Positions 1 to 10,319 of a stretch of 64,000 nt of DNA are shown here, one piece after another. Where the stretch lies: contig NZ_FQWB01000005.1 of NCBI RefSeq assembly GCF_900129545.1, positions 124,001 through 188,000 on the forward strand. The letters are read 5' to 3'. Every line of letters starts with the position of its first letter. The stretch's first letter is position 1. The translations under genes were made by a program, and so were the position numbers. Under the pieces are notes generated by a model. That model was not told where the DNA came from and did not search any database. It was given only the letters and a program-made list of their open reading frames with translations. This DNA comes from Flavobacterium fluvii. Lineage in GTDB: Bacteria; Bacteroidota; Bacteroidia; Flavobacteriales; Flavobacteriaceae.

Positions 1-2
1 CA

Positions 3-695
3 CTGGCTTGGGATCCCGTTAGAGTAAGTGGAGGAACACAATTTTTTGACAACAAGCTGAACATGAATTTCGGGGCAACATTAGACCCGTATGCCATCGA
101 CAATTCCGGTAAACGAATTAATGAATACAACATCAATAATGGCGGTAGCTTGTTTAGAATGACCAGCGCCAACATGACCATGAATTATTCCGTTTCAAGC
201 TCAAAAGAATCGGACAAAGACAAAGATAAAAACAAGCAAAGCCAAAGAAATGGTGGTCGCGATGACGATTTATTTGGTAGAAACACCATTGACCATACCA
301 GAGGTGGCAGCCAATTGGAAGAAAAGGAAGAAGAAGGAAAAGATGCAGTTACAGAATTTTTTACTTCAGTAATACCTTGGGACATGACATTTGCCTATTC
401 ATTGACCTATGGAAACAACAACAGGGAAAGTAAAATTATCGGTAATTCGATAATGGTCTCCGCCAATACCGACTTGACACCAAAATGGAAAGTAGGAGTC
501 TCTACTGGATATGATTTTGTACAGAATGGAGTTACCTACACCCAACTTCGTTTTGAAAGAGATTTATTGAGTTGGAGAATGGATTTCACTTGGCAACCCT
601 TTGGAGACAATGCAAATTGGAGCTTTTTCATCGGGATAAAATCAGGTATATTGAGCGATATTAAATTCGACAAGCGAAGCATAAACAACAACTAA
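3..695 (+). CDS. LptD-like outer-membrane protein, C-terminal part (5' truncated)
   Basis: The reading frame is open from the left edge of the window, so this is the C-terminal 230 residues of a longer protein. The visible part has alternating polar/aromatic beta-strand texture (for example the TPKWKVGVSTGYDF and SWRMDFTWQPFG stretches) typical of an outer-membrane barrel. A charged, low-complexity insert rich in Lys/Asp/Glu lies near the middle (around 180-340) and is probably a loop. The ending, and a ridA gene immediately downstream, fit the LptD/OstA-like LPS-assembly protein of flavobacteria. LptD inserts lipopolysaccharide into the outer leaflet. The N-terminal OstA domain is not visible, so the family call rests on the barrel end and the context. 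SprA of the gliding/T9SS machinery was considered and is less likely. Confidence 0.6.
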   Translation: MAWDPVRVSGGTQFFDNKLNMNFGATLDPYAIDNSGKRINEYNINNGGSLFRMTSANMTMNYSVSSSKESDKDKDKNKQSQRNGGRDDDLFGRNTIDHTRGGSQLEEKEEEGKDAVTEFFTSVIPWDMTFAYSLTYGNNNRESKIIGNSIMVSANTDLTPKWKVGVSTGYDFVQNGVTYTQLRFERDLLSWRMDFTWQPFGDNANWSFFIGIKSGILSDIKFDKRSINNN

Positions 696-743
696 TAATT
701 GTTACTTTTGTTTTAAAAATTAGTACTTCTAAAATTAAAAACC

Positions 744-1124
744 ATGAAAAAAATAATTTTTACCGAAAATGCTCCAGCACCAATTGGACCTTACAACCAA
801 GCAGTGCTATCAGGCAACACCCTTTATACTTCAGGACAAATTGCAATAGATCCTAAGACTGGAGAATTGGTTACAGCAAACATTGAGGCAGAAACCCAAC
901 AGGTTATGCAAAATATGAAAGCGGTCTTGGAAGCTGCCGGAATGACCTTTGAAAACGTGGTAAAAACCAGCATTTTTATAATGAATATGGGGGATTTTGG
1001 CTCCATAAATACTGTTTACGGTTCTTATTTCAACGAAAAAACCGCTCCAGCACGTGAAACGGTTCAAGTGGCTTGTTTGCCAAAAAATGTAAATGTGGAA
1101 ATTTCTATGATTGCTGTGCTATAG
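744..1124 (+). CDS. ridA: RidA family enamine/imine deaminase
   Basis: A 126-residue protein of the normal RidA length. RidA hydrolyses reactive enamine/imine intermediates such as 2-aminoacrylate released by PLP enzymes, in the cytosol. The family signature around residues 101-119 is present: an Arg in the APARETV motif (R104) and a Glu in VNVEIS (E119), matching the substrate-binding Arg and the Glu of E. coli RidA. The start ATG at 744 follows a 48-base gap after the upstream LptD-like gene. The last 20 bases overlap the 3' end of the convergent methylglyoxal synthase gene, and no terminator hairpin separates them. Confidence 0.95.
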   Translation: MKKIIFTENAPAPIGPYNQAVLSGNTLYTSGQIAIDPKTGELVTANIEAETQQVMQNMKAVLEAAGMTFENVVKTSIFIMNMGDFGSINTVYGSYFNEKTAPARETVQVACLPKNVNVEISMIAVL

Positions 1125-1485
1125 CATTCAATAATAATTGTGCTGTTGCTTCATTTGTAGCCAACGGCACATTATGAACATCGCAAACACGGATTAACAT
1201 ATTGACATCGGATTCGTGTGGATGACTGGATAAAGGGTCTTTGAAAAACAAGACCATTTTAGTTTTTCCTTCGGCAACCCTTGCGGCAATTTGCGCATCA
1301 CCTCCTTGTGGTCCCGAAAGCATTTTTTTTACCTTAATACCAACACTTTCTGCCTTGCCTCCAGTAGTTCCCGTGGCTATTATATTGATGGTGTCACGAT
1401 CCAGAATATGTTTGTTTTTGTTCAAAAACTGGACCATGTCAGCCTTTTTTCCATCGTGGGCAATAATTGCTATTTCCATTTTCAT
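1105..1485 (-). CDS. mgsA: Methylglyoxal synthase
   Basis: A 126-residue protein that converts dihydroxyacetone phosphate to methylglyoxal and phosphate, a bypass that releases phosphate when triose phosphates accumulate. The core motif GPQGGDAQIAARVAEG places the catalytic Asp at D63, and the PHESD motif gives the conserved His at H90. The N-terminus is IAIIAHDGKK, with the usual HD. Its ATG overlaps the stop of the upstream sugar-kinase gene by one base (TAATG), which suggests translational coupling. It is the last gene of a minus-strand run that also contains pfkA, gap and the kinase, so it sits among enzymes that control triose-phosphate flux. Confidence 0.95.
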   Translation of the reverse strand: MKMEIAIIAHDGKKADMVQFLNKNKHILDRDTINIIATGTTGGKAESVGIKVKKMLSGPQGGDAQIAARVAEGKTKMVLFFKDPLSSHPHESDVNMLIRVCDVHNVPLATNEATAQLLLNAIAQQS

Positions 1486-2345
1486 TATTTATTGGCAATA
1501 TGATAAGCAATAAGTCCGTCGATAGGTCTTCTTAGCACATTACCCAATCGCAATTCATATTTATCAAAGGTCAATTGTAATTCCTCTTTCAGGTAAAAAG
1601 CAATCGAACCCACAAAATGAATCTGCACTTCTTTGCAATTATCATATTGTTTGATATAATTTTTCACGAAAGACTTCATTCCTTTCAAAATGATTTTTTG
1701 ACAAAATTCAGTTTCCTTGTGTTTAATCAAGAACTTCGCGAATGTCGCCAAATAAGCATTTGGATTTGGCTCTTTATATAGTTTGTTTTTAATAAAATCA
1801 GGATCTAAATTGTATTCCTTTTCGAATTCCTGTGCCAAATCCTTTGGCATTTTATTAAAATAATATTTTCTGATTAGTTCTTTTCCAAAAACGTTACCGC
1901 TGCAATCATCCATAACGATATAACCAAGTGATTGCACTTTTTGATGCAAAATTTTGCCGTCAAAATAGCTGCAGTTGGAACCTGTTCCCAAAATACTCAC
2001 AATGGCTTCTTCCCCTTTTGGAGTGGTTGCATAAACTGCTGCATAAGTATCTTCGTGAACTGCTATAATGGCATTTGGAAAATAGTCTTGAAAAATTTCT
2101 GCAAGAGCCATTTTCATTCTTTCCGTTCCGCAACCTGCACCATAGAAAAAAAGATGAGTTGCAGTATTTTTATTTTGCAAAATATCAAAACGATCGTTCA
2201 AACGATCAATTATTTCATCACCCTTCAATATTTCAGGATTTAATCCTAAAGTTTGGGTGGTAAACAATATTTTCCCATCCTCGTCTATTGCTATCCAATC
2301 GGCTTTTGTTGAGCCACTATCTACTAATAATCTCATCTTCTGCAT
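1485..2345 (-). CDS. BadF/BadG-type ATPase family kinase (N-acetylglucosamine kinase-like)
   Basis: A 286-residue ASKHA-fold protein. The N-terminus LLVDSGSTKADWIAID is the phosphate-1 loop of the BadF/BadG/BcrA/BcrD family, and SILGTGSNCSYFDG around residue 117 is the phosphate-2 loop. Bacteroidota members of this size are usually annotated as N-acetylglucosamine kinases that phosphorylate GlcNAc from cell-wall or chitin turnover, but the substrate cannot be read from the sequence. The gene is coupled to mgsA downstream through a one-base stop/start overlap. A gap of 118 bases containing the gap terminator separates it from gap, so it probably has its own promoter. Confidence 0.8.
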   Translation of the reverse strand: MQKMRLLVDSGSTKADWIAIDEDGKILFTTQTLGLNPEILKGDEIIDRLNDRFDILQNKNTATHLFFYGAGCGTERMKMALAEIFQDYFPNAIIAVHEDTYAAVYATTPKGEEAIVSILGTGSNCSYFDGKILHQKVQSLGYIVMDDCSGNVFGKELIRKYYFNKMPKDLAQEFEKEYNLDPDFIKNKLYKEPNPNAYLATFAKFLIKHKETEFCQKIILKGMKSFVKNYIKQYDNCKEVQIHFVGSIAFYLKEELQLTFDKYELRLGNVLRRPIDGLIAYHIANK

Positions 2346-2402
2346 AATTTAGTTTTTTAGTTTATAGCTGTACTAAAACTAAAAAAGGGTTATTGGGTTT
2401 AG

Positions 2403-2440
2403 GTAAAAAAAACTCCCGTTAAAAATTAGTCTAACGGGAG
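2403..2440 (-). terminator. Rho-independent terminator of gap
   Basis: On the minus strand a 9-bp perfect stem (CTCCCGTTA paired with TAACGGGAG, loop of 10) is followed by a run of T (seen as A at 2405-2412 on the plus strand). It lies just past the gap stop codon. Confidence 0.85.
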
Positions 2441-2463
2441 ATTTAGTAAAAGTATAAAATTAA

Positions 2464-3486
<1,023 letters not shown>

Positions 3487-3554
3487 TTAATTTAAATTTA
3501 TTTAGTTTATTCAATTGAGTATTCAAGGCTGTTTAAACAATCCTTGATATTTAT

Positions 3555-4541
3555 TTATATGGACATAATATCTGATACACGAAGCAATTCACGGTCAATT
3601 TCCGTATGTCCTTTTATGGCTTGTTCCAATGGTGTAAGCGCCACTTTATCGTTGATCATTCCAACCATTAAATTTGATTTTCCTTCCAATAATGATTCAA
3701 CAGCTTTTACCCCTAACCTACTGGCCAAAACTCTGTCATAACAAGATGGTGCTCCGCCACGTTGCATATGTCCTAAAACGGAAACACGGATTTCGTATTC
3801 TGGTAAATTGGCTTCTACATAATCTTTCAATTCGAATACGTTTTTACCAATTTTATCTCCTTCGGCAATCACGACAATACTGGATGATTTTCCGGATGCC
3901 TTGCTTTTCTTTAGTGACTCCAATAATCTTTCTAGACCTAAATCTTCTTCTGGAATCAAAATTTCTTCTGCTCCGCCTCCAATTCCTGCATTTAATGCAA
4001 TATGACCGGCATCACGCCCCATTACTTCAACAAAAAACAACCTGTTGTGGGAGCTTGCCGTGTCACGGATTTTATCAATACATTCCACAACCGTATTTAG
4101 AGCCGTATCGTATCCTAAAGTATGACTGGTTCCAAAAATATCATTGTCGATTGTACCTGGAATTCCCATTACTGGAAAACCATATTCTTTATTAAAAACT
4201 TCGGCACCGGTAAAACTTCCGTCTCCACCGATAACCACCAAAGCATCTACTTCAGCTTTCACAAGATGATCATAAGCTTTTTTGCGACCTTCCGGAGTCA
4301 TGAATTCTTTGGAACGGGCTGATTTTAGTATTGTACCACCTTTATTAATAATGTTGTGAACGCTTCTGGCTCCCATCTCTATAAAGTCGCCCTCAATCAT
4401 TCCTTGATAACCTCTATAGATTCCTACACATAATACATTATGGTAAGCACATGTTCTAACTACCGATCTAATAGCTGCGTTCATTCCAGGAGAGTCTCCA
4501 CCCGAGGTTAAAACACCAACTTTTTTTATTGTTTTTAGCAT
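3555..4541 (-). CDS. pfkA: ATP-dependent 6-phosphofructokinase
   Basis: A 328-residue enzyme that phosphorylates fructose-6-phosphate, the committed step of glycolysis. The ATP loop is VLTSGGDSPGMNAAIR (from residue 10), the GGDGSF motif is at 105-110, and the catalytic segment PGTIDNDIFGT has its Asp pair at D132/D134. RGGAPSCYDR near the C-terminus matches the family. Downstream is gap on the same strand. The upstream 196 bases hold no gene and separate it from the TamB-like gene. Confidence 0.97.
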   Translation of the reverse strand: MLKTIKKVGVLTSGGDSPGMNAAIRSVVRTCAYHNVLCVGIYRGYQGMIEGDFIEMGARSVHNIINKGGTILKSARSKEFMTPEGRKKAYDHLVKAEVDALVVIGGDGSFTGAEVFNKEYGFPVMGIPGTIDNDIFGTSHTLGYDTALNTVVECIDKIRDTASSHNRLFFVEVMGRDAGHIALNAGIGGGAEEILIPEEDLGLERLLESLKKSKASGKSSSIVVIAEGDKIGKNVFELKDYVEANLPEYEIRVSVLGHMQRGGAPSCYDRVLASRLGVKAVESLLEGKSNLMVGMINDKVALTPLEQAIKGHTEIDRELLRVSDIMSI

Positions 4542-4737
4542 TATTTAAGTATTAAAGTGTAAATTTAATAAACATTCTGCACTTTTGGAGCGGTCTTTTT
4601 AATAAATTAGTAAAAGCCTCTAAATTCAAACGTTATCGTTAATAAGTTGCTTAAATATTGTAATAAAAATAATATTTAGCTCAAGAAACAACAATTCTAT
4701 AACAAATTAAAATTGTTTTTATAAAACATTCAAATTT

Positions 4738-7700
4738 TTAGTCTTCCTCTGGAATGATGCCTTCCTGATTTGATTTCTGTTCAGTGGCATTTGTTTTCTT
4801 GGGTTTCGAGCCATTATACCTCTCCATGTCTATGGTAGAATCTTCATCGACGGCATTTGATTTTGGTGCTTTTTCTATTTTTTGATTTTTAAATATTTTA
4901 TTGACAAGTTCCTTGAAAGTATCAAAATCCACTTCATAAGAAACCCCGACTCCTTGTGTGTATCCAATACCTTCCCCAATATAACTGATGTCGTTTTCTT
5001 TATTGAAAAAACGCAAATTTACCGTCCCATCTTCATTGACCCTGTATAAAATTTCAACATCACCAACGACTGCCGCTTGGCTAACTCCACCAAAAGGAAC
5101 CCCAACTTTTCCGTTTATGGTAATTCTTTCATTTATTTTTGAGGAAATGGAAGCCACGAATCTTCCATCGGCTTCTGCTCCAATGGTTTTGTCCGCTGAT
5201 ATGATGTCAATGTTCACTTTGAATTTTTCGTCATCAGAATGAATAATACCACTCAACAATCCCTTGGCCGTTTCAAATGCATTCTGGGACAAAGCAGAAT
5301 TGCTCACTCCGTCGGCGCTCAAAAAACTACCCGTGGACAAAAGATACAAAGCTTGGGTTTGCCTTACGTCTTTGTCGTTCAACTTGTATTCTATTTCCGA
5401 TTTCAACACATTGCTCACTGTTGGAAATTCGAAATTAAAGTCTGGATCAGGACTTGTCAAATCACCTCTTAACCCAATAACAACGCTAACATCCACCTTT
5501 TTATTGAAAGAGGAATTCTCCAGCAATACGGCAGGATTGGCCGAAGTCCTGTATATTGCTTCCAAATTCAAACGCGCCTTCATTGGATTGCCTTCCCAAG
5601 AAATATAGCCTCCTTTTTTGACTGAAAATTTCTTGTCGATAATGCCGCCGTATTTAAAATTATAAGTTCCTTCATAAGCTTGAAAATCGCCCCACATTTG
5701 AAATTTACCCAGCGTGTTTATCTTGAACAAAAGCGTTCCATTTCCCCTGCCTTTCATTCCGTGTCCAGAATTTCGATCCAATATAACTTCCACTTCCGCA
5801 TTGGGCGTAATATCAAGGTCAAACTCCAATTCAAGTCCTTTGTAATTTCTCGAATTATCAACGATACCCTTCTTGATGTTAAACTTTTCTTTGGCATTCA
5901 AGAAATGGATAAAATCGTTATCACTTATGCTTTCGGCATTGTTGATAGGGATTTTCAACGACGATCCGCTCTCGGATTTGGCATCGACCTTGATAAACAA
6001 TCCGTCTGTAGGTCCTTTGATGGTGGCCAATCCATTGATAAAAGCAACTCCGTAATAGGCTGCATCTTCACTGTCTTTGGTATCCAGTACCAGTAATCTT
6101 TTGGAACTAACTGCCAAATCCAATTTCCAATCCGAAAAATCTTTATGTTCTATGCTTCCGTTTAAAACTCCTTTTGTTCCGTATTTTGTATCGGTAAGTA
6201 TGTCGTTTCGAAACAGGAATTTTTCATCTGTTAAATCAACAACGGTCTTGTTGTTCAATGCATAATCGACATTCAGGTACGGAATAGTCAAGCCGGCATT
6301 GTCCACATAGAGTCGTCCGTTGATATCCGGCTTTTTGACACTCCCTCCAATACTTGCATTTCCGGAAGCAAATCCCCTGATATTGGAGATTACCTCTCCT
6401 CCCAGATTACTCAGGATTCCTAGATTGAATTTATCCAATTTTAAGTTCAAGTCCAAAATGGTTTCTTTGTCAACAATTTCAAAATTCCCGTTGACATTGA
6501 AGGACTCCATGTTTTCATTCTGAAGATTGGCATTTAGATTGAATTTTTTCAGGTTTTCGTCTCCCGCAATGTCAAAATTCAGATTTCCCATATCTATTTT
6601 ATTGATATTCAAACTATCAATTTGTATGGATGCCGTGGGTTGATAGACCGCATTGTTTTGTTTGTAGTTCACGACTGCGTTCAAGTTCCCGTTAAAGACG
6701 AACTTGGGATCCGCCGGAGTAATCTGGTTCAAATCGACATTTTTTATATTTACTTTCAAATCCTTGTAGGTTGAACCTTTTATGTCGCCCATAAAAGAAA
6801 TTTCCTGATTCTCATGAGTAAGTATAATGTTGTCAAAATTGAAATTCTTGAATGATTTATCAAAAACTATTTGATTGTTTGGCGTTTCTTTTTCATTCAA
6901 AAACCACAAATAATCTTTGATTTTCACTTCGGATTTATTCAATCCAACAACATTGTTGTTGTCCTTGTTAATGGTATGATACAAATTCAAATTAAAATAA
7001 TCTTGCCCTTTAGTGCCTCCTTTAAACTCGGATCTAAAGAACAAGGTGTCTTTCATGGTCACGTTTATCAAACTAAAATCCCTGATCTTGTAATGCTTTG
7101 TTTTTATGCTGTCCAATTCAACATAAGCATTGTAAAGCGGATTCTTGTTGTCGATTTTGATTCTTATATTGTCAAAAGTATTGGCCGAAGCCGTAATTTT
7201 TGGGGAATTAAAATTAAGTTTGAATTCCTGGTTGTCGGAATTGATGTTCCCTTTAACAATGGTATTGGCACCAATGGAAATTTCCGGATAAAAGATTTCA
7301 ATTATTTTATTGTAAATGGTGAAATTGAATTTCAAAAATTGTCCTTTTTTTACTTTAACCGGTTTGAAATTCGTATAAAGACTTCCCAGCGAATTCAATA
7401 CCAAATTTTGCAATTGGTTGAACTGGTATTTCCCCACAATTTCGCCCTCGACAATATCAGGTGAATTTACGGTAATGGTTCTCACCTGATCTGCGTCAAA
7501 AGTGGATTTGATATAAAAATCATCAAAAACATAAGTGGCTTTTACATTTTGATAGGTCGTCTTGTTAATGAATACATCGCCTTTGAGATTGTCGATTGAA
7601 TTGCCCGAAACTTGAACCACAACATCGCCTTTGAATATGGAAATGGAGTCTTTCATGAAATTTAATTTCTTCAAATCGGCATTCTCGACATTGATGTGAA

Positions 7701-9189
7701 AATCATATCGACTTTCTTTCTTGCTCAAATCGACCAAGCCGTCAAAATCCATGTTCAAATTAGGATCTTTAACAGAAACCAGGCCTTTGTACAAGCCTTT
7801 GTTGAAATTCCCGTTGAGAACCACATTGCTGTACGTATATTTATTATAATTAATTTGGGTAACATCGCCCTGTAAAGAGGTATTCAAATATTTTTCGGAA
7901 AAACCCTTCCCCACTACATCAAGATTCAAACTTGCTCTCCCAACGTCTTTTCTATCCAAGAAAGTGCCAAGGTCAAAATCATCCAAGACAATATTCCCTA
8001 CATAAGAAGCCTTGTCTGTTAAATTCATGTCCTCGATCCTCAAATCAGAATTTACTTTTCCCAACTGGGTCGTCATGGCAAAACGAGCATCGAGAGAAGT
8101 TGTGGTAACCTGCGCCTTGCCCACCAAATTAATTGTACCCAATTTTTTCAAAATTACGGGTAATCTTTTACCCAAAACATTGGGCAAAATAGTGACAAGG
8201 TCATCATAATTGGTAGAAAGTCTGGCAAATTTTCCATTCATGTAAAACTCCTTTCCTTTACTTGGAAAAAGATTCTTGAAGTTTATCGCGCCTATTATCT
8301 GGGACTTTTTGGAATCGACCAATTTAAAATTCGTCAGTACCAAATTATTTAAAGGCCCTTTAATTCTTCCCTTGATTTTAAAATGTTGGTTTTTTCCCAA
8401 TTCACTGTAAAAAGCGCGAATATCATTGGATGCCAATGAGGTAGTCTTTTCCAGTTTAATGTCAAATTCGACTTTATCCGTAAAATGGGCAAAATCTTCA
8501 ATTTCATAGTTCATCGTTACCGAACCTTTCAACTTGGACTCCTTGGTCAACAAATCCAAATTCTCCAGTTTGATGTGCTTACTGTTGTAACTGAATTTAG
8601 TAGTTAAATCTTCCACAAATATCCCGCGATGATCCTGAAATGACAACTTGTTGACAGTTGTACTCACTTCTGCCCCATATATTCTCAAAGCCGTGGCCGC
8701 TAAATTAATCTTCGTGAAATCAACATCTTTTGGGTTTTCCCTGTTCTCGTCAATCAGGCTATAATGACCATTGGTAATTTTTACCTTGGTGGCAGTCAAC
8801 AAAAAATGTTCTTCTGAAGCTTTGGAAGGCGGTTTACCCGAATCAAATGCAGCAACGAATACATCCAGGTTGGAGTGTTTTTCATTTTTGTACGTTTTCA
8901 TGTTGAAATACGCTCCATCCAAATCAATATCTCCAAAAATCAAATTGACGTTCATCAATTTTTCCCAATCCAAAATACTGGTTTTAATCCTGTTGGCATA
9001 AATCAGGGTATCTTTGTGATGGTCTAGAATAATGACTCTTTTTAGTTTCACGCCACCGAAAACGGTCAAGGAAACCTGCTCTACATTGATGTGTATTTTA
9101 TATTTTTCGTTGAGCGCATTGGTCGCATAATTACCAATTCGAGTTTGAACAAACGGCAATGTAAATGCAATGCCAAGTACCAACAACAA
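4738..9189 (-). CDS. TamB-like translocation/assembly module protein (DUF490)
   Basis: A protein of about 1,480 residues or slightly more, with one N-terminal membrane anchor and then a very long run of short beta strands. The last ~450 residues contain the DUF490/TamB signature (for example KGRGNGTLLFKINTLGKFQM and the GGYISWEGNP region). TamB-like proteins span the periplasm and help place outer-membrane proteins or lipids. The start is uncertain: the position given is a TTG. The frame stays open to a stop at 9274-9276, and the added residues (KKLKKIVFRSLLGLILLL) complete a normal inner-membrane anchor. No ATG lies in that extension. The true start is therefore a non-ATG codon somewhere in 9187-9273, perhaps near 9240. 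It is divergent from tsaD. Confidence 0.88.
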   Translation of the reverse strand: MLLVLGIAFTLPFVQTRIGNYATNALNEKYKIHINVEQVSLTVFGGVKLKRVIILDHHKDTLIYANRIKTSILDWEKLMNVNLIFGDIDLDGAYFNMKTYKNEKHSNLDVFVAAFDSGKPPSKASEEHFLLTATKVKITNGHYSLIDENRENPKDVDFTKINLAATALRIYGAEVSTTVNKLSFQDHRGIFVEDLTTKFSYNSKHIKLENLDLLTKESKLKGSVTMNYEIEDFAHFTDKVEFDIKLEKTTSLASNDIRAFYSELGKNQHFKIKGRIKGPLNNLVLTNFKLVDSKKSQIIGAINFKNLFPSKGKEFYMNGKFARLSTNYDDLVTILPNVLGKRLPVILKKLGTINLVGKAQVTTTSLDARFAMTTQLGKVNSDLRIEDMNLTDKASYVGNIVLDDFDLGTFLDRKDVGRASLNLDVVGKGFSEKYLNTSLQGDVTQINYNKYTYSNVVLNGNFNKGLYKGLVSVKDPNLNMDFDGLVDLSKKESRYDFHINVENADLKKLNFMKDSISIFKGDVVVQVSGNSIDNLKGDVFINKTTYQNVKATYVFDDFYIKSTFDADQVRTITVNSPDIVEGEIVGKYQFNQLQNLVLNSLGSLYTNFKPVKVKKGQFLKFNFTIYNKIIEIFYPEISIGANTIVKGNINSDNQEFKLNFNSPKITASANTFDNIRIKIDNKNPLYNAYVELDSIKTKHYKIRDFSLINVTMKDTLFFRSEFKGGTKGQDYFNLNLYHTINKDNNNVVGLNKSEVKIKDYLWFLNEKETPNNQIVFDKSFKNFNFDNIILTHENQEISFMGDIKGSTYKDLKVNIKNVDLNQITPADPKFVFNGNLNAVVNYKQNNAVYQPTASIQIDSLNINKIDMGNLNFDIAGDENLKKFNLNANLQNENMESFNVNGNFEIVDKETILDLNLKLDKFNLGILSNLGGEVISNIRGFASGNASIGGSVKKPDINGRLYVDNAGLTIPYLNVDYALNNKTVVDLTDEKFLFRNDILTDTKYGTKGVLNGSIEHKDFSDWKLDLAVSSKRLLVLDTKDSEDAAYYGVAFINGLATIKGPTDGLFIKVDAKSESGSSLKIPINNAESISDNDFIHFLNAKEKFNIKKGIVDNSRNYKGLELEFDLDITPNAEVEVILDRNSGHGMKGRGNGTLLFKINTLGKFQMWGDFQAYEGTYNFKYGGIIDKKFSVKKGGYISWEGNPMKARLNLEAIYRTSANPAVLLENSSFNKKVDVSVVIGLRGDLTSPDPDFNFEFPTVSNVLKSEIEYKLNDKDVRQTQALYLLSTGSFLSADGVSNSALSQNAFETAKGLLSGIIHSDDEKFKVNIDIISADKTIGAEADGRFVASISSKINERITINGKVGVPFGGVSQAAVVGDVEILYRVNEDGTVNLRFFNKENDISYIGEGIGYTQGVGVSYEVDFDTFKELVNKIFKNQKIEKAPKSNAVDEDSTIDMERYNGSKPKKTNATEQKSNQEGIIPEED

Positions 9190-9292
9190 CAGGATTAGTC
9201 CAAGTAGAGAACGAAATACTATTTTTTTAAGTTTTTTGATACCTATTAATGTTTTAAATTTGTCAAATATAATTCAAAAATCACGCCTTTTT

Positions 9293-10315
9293 ATGCAAAA
9301 TTCCGAGGTTTTTATCCTTGCAATCGAAAGTTCTTGCGACGACACGGCTGCTGCGGTATTACACAACGACAAAGTATTGTCGAATGTTGTGGCCAATCAA
9401 TTGATTCACAACCAATATGGTGGCGTAGTTCCCGAACTTGCCTCACGTGCCCACCAGCAAAACATAGTTCCCGTAATCGATGCTGCGCTTCGCAAAGCAA
9501 ATATAAAAAAAGAACAGCTTTCTGCAATCGCTTTTACACAAGGTCCCGGTTTGATGGGGTCGCTTCTCGTGGGAAGTTCCTTTGCCAAATCGTTGTCGCT
9601 TGCCTTGCAAATTCCATTGATTTCCGTAAACCACATGCAAGCCCATATTCTGGCTCATTTCATAGCCGAGGAAGGATTTGACAAACCAACATTTCCATTT
9701 CTGGCCTTGACCATTTCGGGCGGACATACCCAAATTGTGAAAGTAAACGACTTTTTCGACATGGAAATCATTGGTGAAACCACCGATGATGCCGTGGGAG
9801 AAGCTTTCGACAAAAGTGCCAAAATACTGGGACTGCCTTATCCCGGAGGCCCTTTGATCGACAAATATGCCCAACTCGGAAACCCGAAAGCCTTTGCTTT
9901 CACGAAACCCAAAGTTCCCGGATTGGACTTCAGTTTTTCTGGTTTGAAAACAGCCATTTTGTATTTCATCCAAAAGAAAAAACTGGAAAACCCCAATTTT
10001 ATAGAGGAAAATCGAGATAACATTTGCGCTTCAATCCAAGGTACCATCATCGAAATCTTGATGGACAAATTGAAATTAGCCGTAAAAGAAACAGGCATCA
10101 AGCAAATCGCCATTGGAGGAGGCGTTTCCGCCAATTCCGGAATTCGAAACACCTTGAAGGAAGCCGAAAGCAAATACGGTTGGAAGACCTATATTCCAAA
10201 ATTTGAATACACCACCGATAATGCTGCCATGATTGGAATCGTGGGTTATCAAAAGTTTTTATCTAAAAATTTCGAAACTTCGTCGGTCGTTTCAAAAGCT
10301 CGAATTCAATTCTAA
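9293..10315 (+). CDS. tsaD: tRNA N6-adenosine threonylcarbamoyltransferase
   Basis: A 340-residue Kae1/Qri7 family protein that transfers threonylcarbamoyl from TC-AMP to A37 of ANN-decoding tRNAs. The metal-binding HxxxH is HMQAH (H114, H118). The N-terminal ILAIESSCDDTAAAV and the SGGHTQIV and GGVSANSGIR motifs are all intact. The frame extends upstream to 9170, but the ATG at 9293 gives the family N-terminus (IESSCDDT at residue 11) and avoids overlapping the divergent TamB-like gene, so 9293 is chosen. rsmE follows after four bases. Confidence 0.96.
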   Translation: MQNSEVFILAIESSCDDTAAAVLHNDKVLSNVVANQLIHNQYGGVVPELASRAHQQNIVPVIDAALRKANIKKEQLSAIAFTQGPGLMGSLLVGSSFAKSLSLALQIPLISVNHMQAHILAHFIAEEGFDKPTFPFLALTISGGHTQIVKVNDFFDMEIIGETTDDAVGEAFDKSAKILGLPYPGGPLIDKYAQLGNPKAFAFTKPKVPGLDFSFSGLKTAILYFIQKKKLENPNFIEENRDNICASIQGTIIEILMDKLKLAVKETGIKQIAIGGGVSANSGIRNTLKEAESKYGWKTYIPKFEYTTDNAAMIGIVGYQKFLSKNFETSSVVSKARIQF

Positions 10316-10319
10316 AACT

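Noticed and set aside
3..695. SprA gliding/T9SS protein
   Set aside because: The visible C-terminus and the following ridA fit an LptD-like protein better. SprA is far longer, and no SprA motif is visible.
3674..4195. 173-residue open frame opposite pfkA
   Set aside because: It is antisense to an intact pfkA, has no family match and no start context. It is a shadow frame.
5680..6096. 138-residue open frame opposite the TamB-like gene
   Set aside because: The TamB-like frame is continuous through this region. The plus-strand frame has no recognisable protein character.
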